Shown here one piece after another: positions 17,852 to 25,401 of a stretch of DNA of 64,000 nt. The stretch's first letter is position 1, and each line of letters opens with the position of its first letter. The notes beneath the pieces are model-generated. The model was not told the DNA's origin, did no database searches, and saw only the letters and a program-made list of their open reading frames with translations. The position numbers were made by a program, and so were the translations under genes. This DNA is from JAJEAD01 sp965221555 (GTDB lineage Bacteria > Pseudomonadota > Gammaproteobacteria > HK1), in assembly GCA_965221555.1 (NCBI GenBank), contig OZ244895.1:1550001-1614000 (forward strand). The letters run 5' to 3'.

Positions 17852-19417
17852 GTGAGCGAGCGCTTCCGAAACCCCGCGCCGATGCCGTCCGCCCCGGCCG
17901 CGGGCGGCGTCTCCCCTTCGCAGGAGAATGGTCTGCCGGAGCTTGTGGCCGCGGTCGATCTCGGCTCGAACAGCTTCCACATGAAGATCGCCCGCGTGGT
18001 CGGAGGGGAGCTTCAGGTCGTCGACCGGATGCGCGAGATGGTGCGTCTCGCGGCCGGGCTCGATGCGGCCGAGCGCGTGACCGCGCAGGCGTCGGAAAGA
18101 GCGCTCGGCTGCCTGGCGCGATTCGGTCAGCGACTGCGCGAGCTGCCCTCGGAGAGCGTGCGCGCGGTGGGCACCAACACCTTCCGGCGAGCCCGGGACG
18201 CGACGGAGTTCTTCTCCGCGGCGGAGAGCACCCTCGGGCACCCCATCGAGGTGATAGACGGGCGCGAGGAGGCCCGCCTCATCTACCTCGGGGTATCCCA
18301 CGGCATTGCGGCCGACGAGCGTCAGCGTCTGGTAGTGGATATCGGCGGGGGCAGCACCGAACTCATCATCGGTCGCCACTTCAGCGCGATGCACACCGAG
18401 AGCCTCTACATGGGATGTGTGAGTTCAAGCCTCGCGCACTTCGCGGACGGCCGGATTCGGCGTGCGGGCATGCGGGCGGCCGTGCTCGACGCCACCTCGG
18501 AGCTCGAACCCATTCAGGCGCGCTACCGCGCGGTCGGCTGGGACGCCGCCATCGGGGCTTCGGGCACGATCCGCACCATCGACAATCTGCTGCGCGCCCG
18601 GGGATGGAGCAGCGAAGGCATCACTCGCGAGGGCCTGCGCAGGCTGCGTGACGCGCTCATCGATGCGGGCCACGTGGAGGCGCTCTCGCGCCTGGGGGTG
18701 GAGCCGGGGCGCGCGGCGGTCTTCCCCGGTGGCGTCGCGATTCTGAGCGCCATCTTCGAGGCGCTGCGCATCCGTGGCATGACGGCCACCGAGAGCGCCC
18801 TTCGCGACGGGGTGCTCTACGACCTCATCGGGAGACTGCAGCATCATGACGTACGCGATACCACCATCCGCAATCTCTCGCGCCGCTTTCAGGTCGATAC
18901 CGAGCAGGCGCAGCGGGTGGAGCGCACCGCCCTCTATCTTCTTCGGCAGGTGGCCAGAGCCTGGCGGCTGCGCCCGCCGCACTACGGGGACTGGCTGAGC
19001 TGGGCCGCCCGCCTGCACGAAGTCGGTCTCGACATCGCCCACAACCAGTATCACAAGCATGGCGCCTACCTGCTCGAACACGGCGATCTGCCCGGTTTCT
19101 CCCGCCAGGAGAAGCAGGCGCTGTCGGTCCTGGTGCGCGCCCACCGGCGGAAGTTCCCCGCCGGCGCTTTCGAATTGCTCGGTGAGCGCTGGGCGGAGCG
19201 TGCGATGCACCTGGCGATCCTGCTGCGCATCGCGGTGGTGCTGCATCGCGGCCGCTCGGATACCGGAATACCGGGCCTCGTCGCCCAGGCGGGCCCGCGG
19301 GTGCTGCGCCTGGCCTTTCCCCCCGGCTGGCTGGACGCGCACCCGCTCACGTTGGCCGAGCTCGGCCAGGAAGCGCACTACCTGTCGGTTACGGGGGTCA
19401 AGCTCCGCTTCGACTGA
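17852..19417 (+). CDS. ppx: Exopolyphosphatase / guanosine pentaphosphate phosphatase (Ppx/GppA)
   Basis: 521 residues, normal for Ppx. The N-terminal actin-like ATPase fold shows AAVDLGSNSFHMKIARVV, VGTNTFRRARDA, VIDGREEARLIYLGVSHG and LVVDIGGGSTELIIG, all diagnostic. The C-terminal region from about residue 320 is the HD-like domain (AARLHEVGLDIAHNQYHKHG, LPGFSRQEKQALSVLVRAH). It degrades polyphosphate or pppGpp. The start GTG 17852 gives ~27 extra residues before the fold; ATG 17882 would also be acceptable. Confidence 0.93.
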   Translation: MSERFRNPAPMPSAPAAGGVSPSQENGLPELVAAVDLGSNSFHMKIARVVGGELQVVDRMREMVRLAAGLDAAERVTAQASERALGCLARFGQRLRELPSESVRAVGTNTFRRARDATEFFSAAESTLGHPIEVIDGREEARLIYLGVSHGIAADERQRLVVDIGGGSTELIIGRHFSAMHTESLYMGCVSSSLAHFADGRIRRAGMRAAVLDATSELEPIQARYRAVGWDAAIGASGTIRTIDNLLRARGWSSEGITREGLRRLRDALIDAGHVEALSRLGVEPGRAAVFPGGVAILSAIFEALRIRGMTATESALRDGVLYDLIGRLQHHDVRDTTIRNLSRRFQVDTEQAQRVERTALYLLRQVARAWRLRPPHYGDWLSWAARLHEVGLDIAHNQYHKHGAYLLEHGDLPGFSRQEKQALSVLVRAHRRKFPAGAFELLGERWAERAMHLAILLRIAVVLHRGRSDTGIPGLVAQAGPRVLRLAFPPGWLDAHPLTLAELGQEAHYLSVTGVKLRFD

Positions 19418-19495
19418 GACGCGACGACGGCGGGCTGAAGACTCCGCGAGTCGCTCCGACGAACCCGGAAACGCGTGCGGTTGCGGATCGCACTG

Positions 19496-19606
19496 CCTCG
19501 CGCCACTTCGCCCCAGTGTCGGCTACGCGGGTCGCAGTCCCTGGTCCGTGCGGCCCATTATCGGCGCGTCCTTGCGCCCTCGCCGCGAGAGTCGGTGAAC
19601 GCTCGC
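19496..19606 (-). repeat. Degenerate copy of the intergenic repeat family
   Basis: CGCCACTTCGCCCCAGTGTC, GGTCCGTGCGGCCCATTATC and TTGCGCCCTCGCCGCGAGAG, then TCGGTGAACGCTC, follow the same order as the copies at 7014 and 46078 but with many substitutions. It lies between the convergent ppx and lipoprotein genes, 19418-19646, and is the only thing recognisable there. Confidence 0.55.
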
Positions 19607-19646
19607 GACGAAGCTGTCGGTGGCGCTCGGCGATCCGGGCGCTACG

Positions 19647-20117
19647 CTACATGAGGAACCAGGTGCCGTCGTTCGCGCGGCAGGCGGTTCCCACCGCGGT
19701 CTCCTGCTGTCCGCCCACGGTGATGCTCTGCTGGAACTCCCGGCACGGATTGCCATTGGCGTCCATCCCGACTCGGGTGATGGCCGTACTGCCGGAGGCG
19801 GGACCCGAAGCGTTGGCGGGATTGTCCCAGAACACCGTGCCCCCTACCGGTTCCGTATCCAGGGCCTGCTGGGTCGCCGAGCTCGCCCGTTGCTGTGACG
19901 CCGCGTCCAGGGACTCCGCGATCTGAGCGCCTACCGTGGCGCCGATGACCGCGCCGATCGCGGTCATCGCGACACGCCCGTCGCCGCTGCCGAACTGGTT
20001 TCCCAGCACCGCCCCGGCGACACCGCCCAGCAGCGCGCCGGTCGCCTCGTTCTGGCTCATCGTCTGACAGCCGGTGAGCAGTGCCGCGCCGAGCGCGGCG
20101 ATGAAGATGTGCTTCAT
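19647..20117 (-). CDS. Glycine-zipper lipoprotein (17-kDa surface antigen-like)
   Basis: 156 residues. MKHIFIAALGAALLTGC is a lipoprotein signal with lipobox LTGC (Cys17), so outer-membrane or periplasmic anchoring is likely. The next ~50 residues are a glycine zipper (TGALLGGVAGAVLGNQFGSG and AIGAVIGATVGAQIAE) typical of the 17-kDa antigen/SlyB-like group. The C-terminal domain (CREFQQSITVGGQQETAVGT, then CRANDGTWFLM) matches the surface-antigen C-terminal motif. GAGGA lies seven bases upstream of ATG 20117. Likely envelope integrity or stress role; exact function unknown. Confidence 0.85.
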   Translation of the reverse strand: MKHIFIAALGAALLTGCQTMSQNEATGALLGGVAGAVLGNQFGSGDGRVAMTAIGAVIGATVGAQIAESLDAASQQRASSATQQALDTEPVGGTVFWDNPANASGPASGSTAITRVGMDANGNPCREFQQSITVGGQQETAVGTACRANDGTWFLM

Positions 20118-20329
20118 GGAGAATTCCTCGTGGTTGTTCGTTTTCGGCACCGGGCCAAGGCCCGGGTAGCCCGATGGGAGGTCTTGAACCGGAGCGTCGA
20201 AGTCCGGGACTTCGAACCGGCGCCACCCGCTAGTACAGTGGCAATCAGGCTACCACAGCCGCCGCATTCCGAGCAGGTTCCCGCTCGATCCGGCACAGTC
20301 GATAAACTGAACTGGCCGTTCGCTGACCT

Positions 20330-20375
20330 GCAAGTTTCACCGGTTTTCGGCCGCTTCGGGCGCCAGGACGCACGA
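20330..20375 (+). repeat. Terminal fragment of the intergenic repeat family
   Basis: AAGTTTCACCGGTTTTCGGC, then CGCTTCGGGCGCCAGGACG, matches the left end of the plus-oriented copies at 37447 and 62912. Only ~46 bp are recognisable; the remainder up to the acetyltransferase start is not repeat-like. Confidence 0.65.
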
Positions 20376-20490
20376 GCGGGGGCATCCGGTGGAAGGAGTG
20401 GCGCCATCCGTGGTCAAATCCGCGGCCCCAGGAACGCCTCGCCGCGCGCCGAGCCGGCATTCCGGCCGCCGACGCCGCCCCCGCGCAACC

Positions 20491-20979
20491 ATGCGGATAC
20501 GCCCCGCCTCGCCCCGTGACGCCGGGGCAATCTGCGAAATCTACAACCAGGGCATCGAGGATCGGATTGCGACTCTCGAGACCCGCCTTCGCACCCCCGA
20601 GGAGCGCCGCGGGTGGCTCGAAGCGCGAGGATCACGCCACCCGGTGGTGGTCTGTGAGCAGGATGGCGCGGTATGTGGCTGGGCCAGTCTCAACTCCTTC
20701 AATCCGCGGGAGGCCTACGACCACGTCGCGGATTTCTCGATTTACGTCGAGCGCGACTCCCGGGGCCGGGGAGTGGGCGCCGCGCTTCTCGCGCACCTGG
20801 AGACCCTGGCCGCGTGGCACGGATACCACAAGCTTGCGCTCGCGATGTTCCCGTCGAACACCCCGGGCATCGCCCTCTACCAGCGCCGGGGCTTTCGCGA
20901 GGTGGGCATCTACCGGGAACACGGCCGCATCGACGGGCGCTGGGTGGACATCCTCATCATGGAGAAGATCCTGGCCTGA
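20491..20979 (+). CDS. GNAT N-acetyltransferase (phosphinothricin acetyltransferase-like)
   Basis: 162 residues. The GNAT fold is clear: IRPASPRDAGAICEIYNQGI, HVADFSIYVERDSRGRGVGA (acetyl-CoA binding R-x-x-G-x-G/A), LALAMFPSNTPGIALYQRRG and GFREVGIYREHGRIDGRWVD. The last two are typical of the PAT/bar and ArsN-like group acting on glutamate analogues. It probably acetylates the amino group of an amino-acid-like toxin or metabolite. The ATG 20491 start lacks a visible Shine-Dalgarno. Monocistronic; precise substrate unknown. Confidence 0.85.
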   Translation: MRIRPASPRDAGAICEIYNQGIEDRIATLETRLRTPEERRGWLEARGSRHPVVVCEQDGAVCGWASLNSFNPREAYDHVADFSIYVERDSRGRGVGAALLAHLETLAAWHGYHKLALAMFPSNTPGIALYQRRGFREVGIYREHGRIDGRWVDILIMEKILA

Positions 20980-21257
20980 TAGGGGCTCGCCCGGGCTGAT
21001 GGCGCCGCCACGGTCCGGACTACGTACATTCCGGCATGGATAGCCTCCCGGCCAAGTGGTCTCTTGCCCGCCCATCCACCGACCGGCCACCACGGCACAG
21101 TACTTGCAACGGATAGGCTCCACACCATGCGACCTGGCGATGTCACCCTTGCGGCGGTCGAGAAGCCCGCTGCACGGCGCGCCGGGTTCGCGTTAATCTT
21201 GGCCCACGGCACTCCGGTCAGGCTTCACGCCGGCCGGGTCGAAGCAGGAGAGAGAAC

Positions 21258-21788
21258 ATGAATGCTCGCAGGATCGCGCTGACCGCGGTCAGCATCGCCA
21301 TCGTGACGGTACTGGTGGCCAGTGTTCCGGTGCCCATCCCCGCAACGGGCGGGTTCACCCACCCCGGGGCGGTAGCGGAGATCTTCGTCGCGGTCGCTTT
21401 CGGGCCGGTGGTCGGCATGGTGGCGGCGGGCGTCGGCGCGGCGTTGGCGGATCTGATCCTCGGCTATGGAAGCTGGGCCCCACTGACCCTTGTCGCCCAC
21501 GGCAGCCTCGGTCTGCTCGCGGGCTGGCTGAGCCGGAGAGGCGGCAAGGGCGGCATGTTCAGGGGCTGGATCGCCGGCGGGCTGGCCCTCGTCGCGCTGT
21601 ACTTCATCGGTCAGGCGACCATATACGGGCTCGGCGTCGCCGGGGCCGTGGCGGAGCTTCCCATCAACCTGTTCCAGGTTGCGCTCGGAGTGCTGGGGAT
21701 CGGGCTCTACTTCCTCGTGCGAGCCGTCTACCCGCAGATCGACCAGCTCGCGGGGGGGCGCGGATTCACCGACGTTTCGGATAACTGA
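21258..21788 (+). CDS. ECF transporter substrate-specific (S) component
   Basis: 176 residues, about five to six hydrophobic segments. IALTAVSIAIVTVLVA begins the first. PATGGFTHPGAVAEIFVAVA and VGMVAAGVGAALADLILGYG are the conserved loops of the general ECF S-component family, preceding SWAPLTLVAHGSLGLLAGWL. It captures the vitamin or metal and docks on the EcfT-A1-A2 module at 22021-24699. CAGGAGAG lies just upstream of ATG 21258. No TPP-, cobalamin- or FMN-type riboswitch could be recognised in the 278 bp upstream, so the substrate stays open. Confidence 0.85.
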   Translation: MNARRIALTAVSIAIVTVLVASVPVPIPATGGFTHPGAVAEIFVAVAFGPVVGMVAAGVGAALADLILGYGSWAPLTLVAHGSLGLLAGWLSRRGGKGGMFRGWIAGGLALVALYFIGQATIYGLGVAGAVAELPINLFQVALGVLGIGLYFLVRAVYPQIDQLAGGRGFTDVSDN

Positions 21789-22020
21789 CCCGGGCCGGCG
21801 CGGGCGGCATGCTCGCGGGGCGATGCGGGCGCGACGCTTCCCGGGACCGGCCGAGGGCCGGGCGGCGAACTTCGCGAGGGTTCCGGGCGGCGGGTGAGGT
21901 GCGGTCCGCCGCCGCGGTGTTGCCCAGCCTGAGCCGGCGCGTCGTCACGGTCCGGGTATCGCGGCCGCGTCCCTGTCGGCACGGAACACAGAGCCGCGAC
22001 GAATCGGCCCGGGCGGGGAC

Positions 22021-22920
22021 TTGAGCGTCCTGGTCAGCGTGCGGGGTCTCGGCTTCGCGTATCCGGCGCTCGAGCCAGGCGTCGAGACGCCCTGGGTTCT
22101 CGACCACGTCGACCTCGACATCGAAGGGGGAGAGTTCCTTTCGATAATGGGGCCGGCCGGCGCGGGCAAGTCCACCCTCTGCCTCGCGCTCGTGGGCATC
22201 GTGCCGCAATCGACCGGTGGCCTGATCAGGGGAGAGGTGCGGATCGGCGACCTCGATACCAAGACCGAGCCGGTCGCGAGCCTGGCGGGGCGGGTCGGCG
22301 TGGTATTCCAGGATCCGGAAACTCAGCTTTTCAGCATGAACGTGGAGGCCGAGATCGCCTTCGGGCTGGAGAACAAGGGAGTGGAGCCGGAAGAGATCGT
22401 GGAACGCATCGACTGGGCGGCGCGCACGGTCGGCATCGAGGGGCTCCTCGACCGTTCTCCCTTCGAGCTCTCGGGAGGGCAGAAGCAAAGGGTGGCGATC
22501 GCGGCGGTGCTCGCGACCAATCCGGAGATCCTGGTGCTCGACGAGCCGACCGCCAGCCTGGATCCCCGCGGAAAGCAGGAGGTCTTTGCGGTACTTCGAG
22601 ACCTTCGCCGGCAGCGTGGCATGACCATCGTCATGGTGGAACAGGATGCGGAGTGCATCGCGGAGTTCTCCGACCGGGTGGCGGTGCTCGCGGAAGGACG
22701 AGTGCGCCGGCTCGGCGCTCCGCGCGAGGTGTTCGCCCGCGTCGACGAGCTCGCGGACCTCGGGCTGCGGGTGCCGCAGGTCACTGAGGTGGCCGAGAGG
22801 CTCAATCTCCGCCACGGCAGCACCCATCGTTTCACCCGTCTCGACGAGGCGGCCCTCGCTCTCGGCCGCGAGCTGGCGGCAGCGAGGGGCGAGAGGAAGC
22901 CCGGTCTCTCTCCGTCATGA
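22021..22920 (+). CDS. ecfA1: ECF transporter ATPase EcfA1
   Basis: 299 residues, one ABC domain: Walker A GPAGAGKST, Q-loop VGVVFQDPETQLFSMNVEAE, signature LSGGQKQRVAIAAVLA, Walker B LVLDEPTASLDP, with a final glutamine in MVEQD where most have histidine. The VFQDPE/Q-Q-F motif is typical of ECF (cobalt/energy-coupling) ATPases. The start appears to be TTG 22021, preceded by a GGGCGGGG tract. The 232 bp from the S component to here contain no other gene I can support. Its TGA overlaps ATG 22917 of ecfA2. Confidence 0.9.
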   Translation: MSVLVSVRGLGFAYPALEPGVETPWVLDHVDLDIEGGEFLSIMGPAGAGKSTLCLALVGIVPQSTGGLIRGEVRIGDLDTKTEPVASLAGRVGVVFQDPETQLFSMNVEAEIAFGLENKGVEPEEIVERIDWAARTVGIEGLLDRSPFELSGGQKQRVAIAAVLATNPEILVLDEPTASLDPRGKQEVFAVLRDLRRQRGMTIVMVEQDAECIAEFSDRVAVLAEGRVRRLGAPREVFARVDELADLGLRVPQVTEVAERLNLRHGSTHRFTRLDEAALALGRELAAARGERKPGLSPS

Positions 22921-23765
22921 GCGTTCCCGTACTCGCGGCGCGGGGGCTTCGCTACCGCTATCCTTCCGGTTCCGGGAGTGCTCCACCCGCCGCACTGCGC
23001 GGCGTCGACTTCGAGCTTCCGCGCGGCGGCTACGCCGCCGTCGTCGGGCGCAATGGCTCGGGCAAGACCACGCTGGCCAAGCACTTCATCGGCCTGCTCC
23101 GGGCCACGAGCGGCGAGGTGGAAGTCTCGGGAAGGCCGGTGGCGGACACCCCGACCTCCACTCTGGCGCGCGAGGTGGGGTTCGTGTTCCAGAATCCCGA
23201 CCACCAGATATTCAACCCCAGCGTGCGCGAGGAGATCGCGGTGGGGCCGCGAAACCTCGGTGCGAGCGACGCCGAGGTCGAGCGGCGCGTGGAAGAGACC
23301 CTGGATCGGTTCGGGCTTGCGGACCACGCACATCGCCAGCCCACGATTCTGAGCTTCGCCCTGCGGCGCGCGGTGGCGGTGGCGGCGGTGTTCGCGATGG
23401 ATACGCCCATCCTGGTCCTCGACGAGCCGGGCACCGGTCTCGACGCCCGCCACATGGGGCGCCTGCTCGAGCGCATCGACGAGCGCCGGGCGCGTGGGGA
23501 CAGTATCGTGCTCATCACCCACGACATGCGCCTGGTGGCCGAGCATGTCCCGCGCTGCGTGGTGATGCAGGAGGGGCGGGTGATTGCGGACGGCGACACC
23601 GCGGCCGTGCTCTCGGACCAGGCGCTCATCGAGCGGGCACACCTGGAAGCTCCCCAGGTCACCCGTCTCGCCCGGAGCATGCGCGACACGGGGATGCCTC
23701 CCGACATCTTCAGCGTCGAAGCCTTCTGCGAACGCTTTGCCCGCTTGCGGGCGGGCGAACGCTAG
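22917..23765 (+). CDS. ecfA2: ECF transporter ATPase EcfA2 with atypical signature motif
   Basis: 282 residues. Walker A GRNGSGKTT, Q-loop FVFQNPDHQIFNPSVREEIA, Walker B LVLDEPGTGLD and H-loop LITHD are intact. The ABC signature is LSFALRRAV instead of LSGGQ-R, so one composite ATP site of the A1/A2 heterodimer would be degenerate. The ATG overlaps the ecfA1 stop, so the subunits are translated together. It pairs with EcfA1 to drive EcfT and the S component. Confidence 0.9.
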   Translation: MSVPVLAARGLRYRYPSGSGSAPPAALRGVDFELPRGGYAAVVGRNGSGKTTLAKHFIGLLRATSGEVEVSGRPVADTPTSTLAREVGFVFQNPDHQIFNPSVREEIAVGPRNLGASDAEVERRVEETLDRFGLADHAHRQPTILSFALRRAVAVAAVFAMDTPILVLDEPGTGLDARHMGRLLERIDERRARGDSIVLITHDMRLVAEHVPRCVVMQEGRVIADGDTAAVLSDQALIERAHLEAPQVTRLARSMRDTGMPPDIFSVEAFCERFARLRAGER

Positions 23766-23895
23766 GCCGGACTCCGCTCCGTCGCTTCGACATAGTTACC
23801 GCCATGCCTTCGTTACTTCCCGGTCCAGGAACCCATGTGCCGCGGCGGCTGCGCAGCTTGGCGGCGCGGGCGCGGGAGAAGTGCGGGTCGGGCAC

Positions 23896-24699
23896 ATGGC
23901 GGTAGTCGCCGACCTCTACGTTCCCGGTCGAAGCTGGGCGCATCGCCTCGATCCCCGGGTCAAGCTCCTCTTCGTCGCCTGCGCCATCGTGCTGGTGCTG
24001 GTCTTCGACAATCTGTTCTTCATGCTCGGAGCGCTGTTCCTGGTGCACCTGATCCACCTCTCGGCCCGGGTGCCCCCCGCCAAGCTCTTCTTCATCTGGA
24101 AGACGCTGTTGCCGGTGGCGCTGTTGATGGCGCTGCTGTGGACCCTCTTCTATCCGAGAGGAGACGCGGTGGCGGCGTTCTGGATCGTCGAGATAACGGT
24201 GCTCGCGCTCGCCCAGGGGGCGGCACTGGGACTGCGCATCCTCGTCATGGCGTTCACGGTCTTCGCATGGCTGTACACCACCGATCAGGCGTCGCTCGTG
24301 CGCAGCCTCGTGAGGGTCGGCATGCCCTACGAGTGGGGGCTCGTGCTGGCGCTCGCGCTTCGCTACATACCCACCTTCCAGGGGAGCTACGCGCTCATCT
24401 CCGATGCCCAGGCCGCGCGCGGGCTCGAGCTGCGCGGCGCCGGCTTCGCCCGCGTCAGGCGGATGATGCCCATCCTCGTGGCGATGATCGTGACCTCGCT
24501 GCGTGCGAGCGAGCAGCTCGGCCGCGCGATCGAGGCGCGCGCGCTCGGCGCCCCCGGGGTCCGCCGCAGCGTGCTTCGAGACATCCGCTTCCGGCCCGCG
24601 GACTATGCGGCCTGCTTCCTGCTCGCCGCCCTCGCCGCCGCGCTTCTGTATCTGAACTTCCGGTACGCGGTGGGCGAGCATCCGCTCGCTCTGGTCTGA
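23896..24699 (+). CDS. ecfT: ECF transporter transmembrane (T) component
   Basis: 267 residues. LDPRVKLLFVACAIVLVLVF and FDNLFFMLGALFLVHLIHLS are the first membrane segments. The two cytoplasmic coupling helices carry the Ala-Arg-Gly type motifs AQAARGLELRGAG and EARALGAPGVRR that contact the ATPases. ATG 23896 is preferred by length; GTG 23881, in frame, is an alternative. The 130 bp after ecfA2 do not hold another gene. It completes the S-A1-A2-T set. Confidence 0.88.
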   Translation: MAVVADLYVPGRSWAHRLDPRVKLLFVACAIVLVLVFDNLFFMLGALFLVHLIHLSARVPPAKLFFIWKTLLPVALLMALLWTLFYPRGDAVAAFWIVEITVLALAQGAALGLRILVMAFTVFAWLYTTDQASLVRSLVRVGMPYEWGLVLALALRYIPTFQGSYALISDAQAARGLELRGAGFARVRRMMPILVAMIVTSLRASEQLGRAIEARALGAPGVRRSVLRDIRFRPADYAACFLLAALAAALLYLNFRYAVGEHPLALV

Positions 24700-24783
24700 C
24701 CGGAGGCCTTCCGGCATTCGGCGCCCCGCTCGGCGCCGGCTGCGTCTGGTCACAGTGCGACTGCCTGGCAGTGCCGAGTAGGA

Positions 24784-24906
24784 GCCATGACGGCGCGCGT
24801 ATTGCACGAACGGGTTCCTGCCGGCCACGTGCAGCCAGTGCGCCCCCATGTCGCTGGGGACGCCGAAGATGCGCGTATCGGTATGGGCCCTCCCCCCGAT
24901 ACGGCC
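24784..24906 (-). pseudogene. Fragment of a flavin-containing amine oxidase
   Basis: On the minus strand GRIGGRAHTDTRIFGVPSDM and GAHWLHVAGRNPFVQYARRH reproduce the segment just after the FAD-binding dinucleotide fold in amine oxidases. The GxGxxG nucleotide motif is absent upstream and nothing recognisable follows, so only ~41 residues survive. It abuts the accessory cassette starting at 25018 and looks like the scar of an earlier insertion or deletion. Confidence 0.7.
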
Positions 24907-24961
24907 GCTCGCCTCACTATAGAGGGCCTCCACTCGGCGGCGTCATCTGCGACGTTGTGCG

Positions 24962-24967
24962 TACAAT
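24962..24967 (+). promoter_or_regulatory. Possible -10 hexamer (TACAAT) upstream of the three-gene cassette
   Basis: TACAAT lies 50 bp before ATG 25018, giving a ~44-nt leader with CTGGAGG as ribosome site. The region at -35 (GGCGTC) does not match sigma-70, so an activator or another sigma factor would be needed. A second weak candidate is TATAGA near 24919. Confidence 0.3.
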
Positions 24968-25017
24968 CGACCGCGCCGCCGCTGAGCGGCTCTTTCACAC
25001 TGGAGGCCAGCAGCCTG

Positions 25018-25401
25018 ATGGAGTCCTTCGAAACCGCGGCCAGGAGGCACTTCGCTGACGCCGAAAACCTCGCGAACCTCGGACGCATGGACAACGCGGG
25101 CCATCTCATCGGGCTGGCGGCCGAGTGTGCGGTGAAGCACGCCATACGCAGGTTCGTGCCCAATCCGCCCCGTATTCACTTCCCGAAGTTGACGGGGCAG
25201 ATGCGCAAGTTCGGTGGACGCAGCAAGGTATCCTCGAACATCAGAAGAGCGTTGTCGCCGCCTGCCCATGGGTCTGTCTTCGACGACTGGTCCATGACGA
25301 TGCGGTACCGTGCGGACGGGCACGTAGATGACGCTCAGTATCGGAAGTGGAAGGTGGCGGCGGGTCAGATTATGGGTGCGGCGAACATCGAGAGACCGTG
25401 A
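25018..25401 (+). CDS. Small HEPN-like protein, first gene of the accessory cassette
   Basis: 127 residues from ATG 25018, with CTGGAGG nine bases upstream. RHFADAENLANLGRMDNAGH and LIGLAAECAVKHAIRR are two amphipathic helices in the pattern A-x-x-L-x-x-x-G-R-x-x-x-A-x-x-L-x-G-L-A-x-E-x-x-x-K, which recalls HEPN-type helical proteins. The catalytic R-x(4-6)-H of HEPN ribonucleases is not obvious: the nearest R and H in RRFVPNPPRIH are more widely spaced. The C-terminal half has conserved-looking aromatic residues (FDDWSMTMRYRADGHVDDAQ, YRKW). TGA overlaps the next ATG (TGATG), so it is coupled to the ATPase. Function unknown. Confidence 0.6.
   Translation: MESFETAARRHFADAENLANLGRMDNAGHLIGLAAECAVKHAIRRFVPNPPRIHFPKLTGQMRKFGGRSKVSSNIRRALSPPAHGSVFDDWSMTMRYRADGHVDDAQYRKWKVAAGQIMGAANIERP

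Noticed and set aside
20980..21257. TPP or cobalamin riboswitch before the ECF S component
   Set aside because: No diagnostic motif of either class could be recognised by eye.
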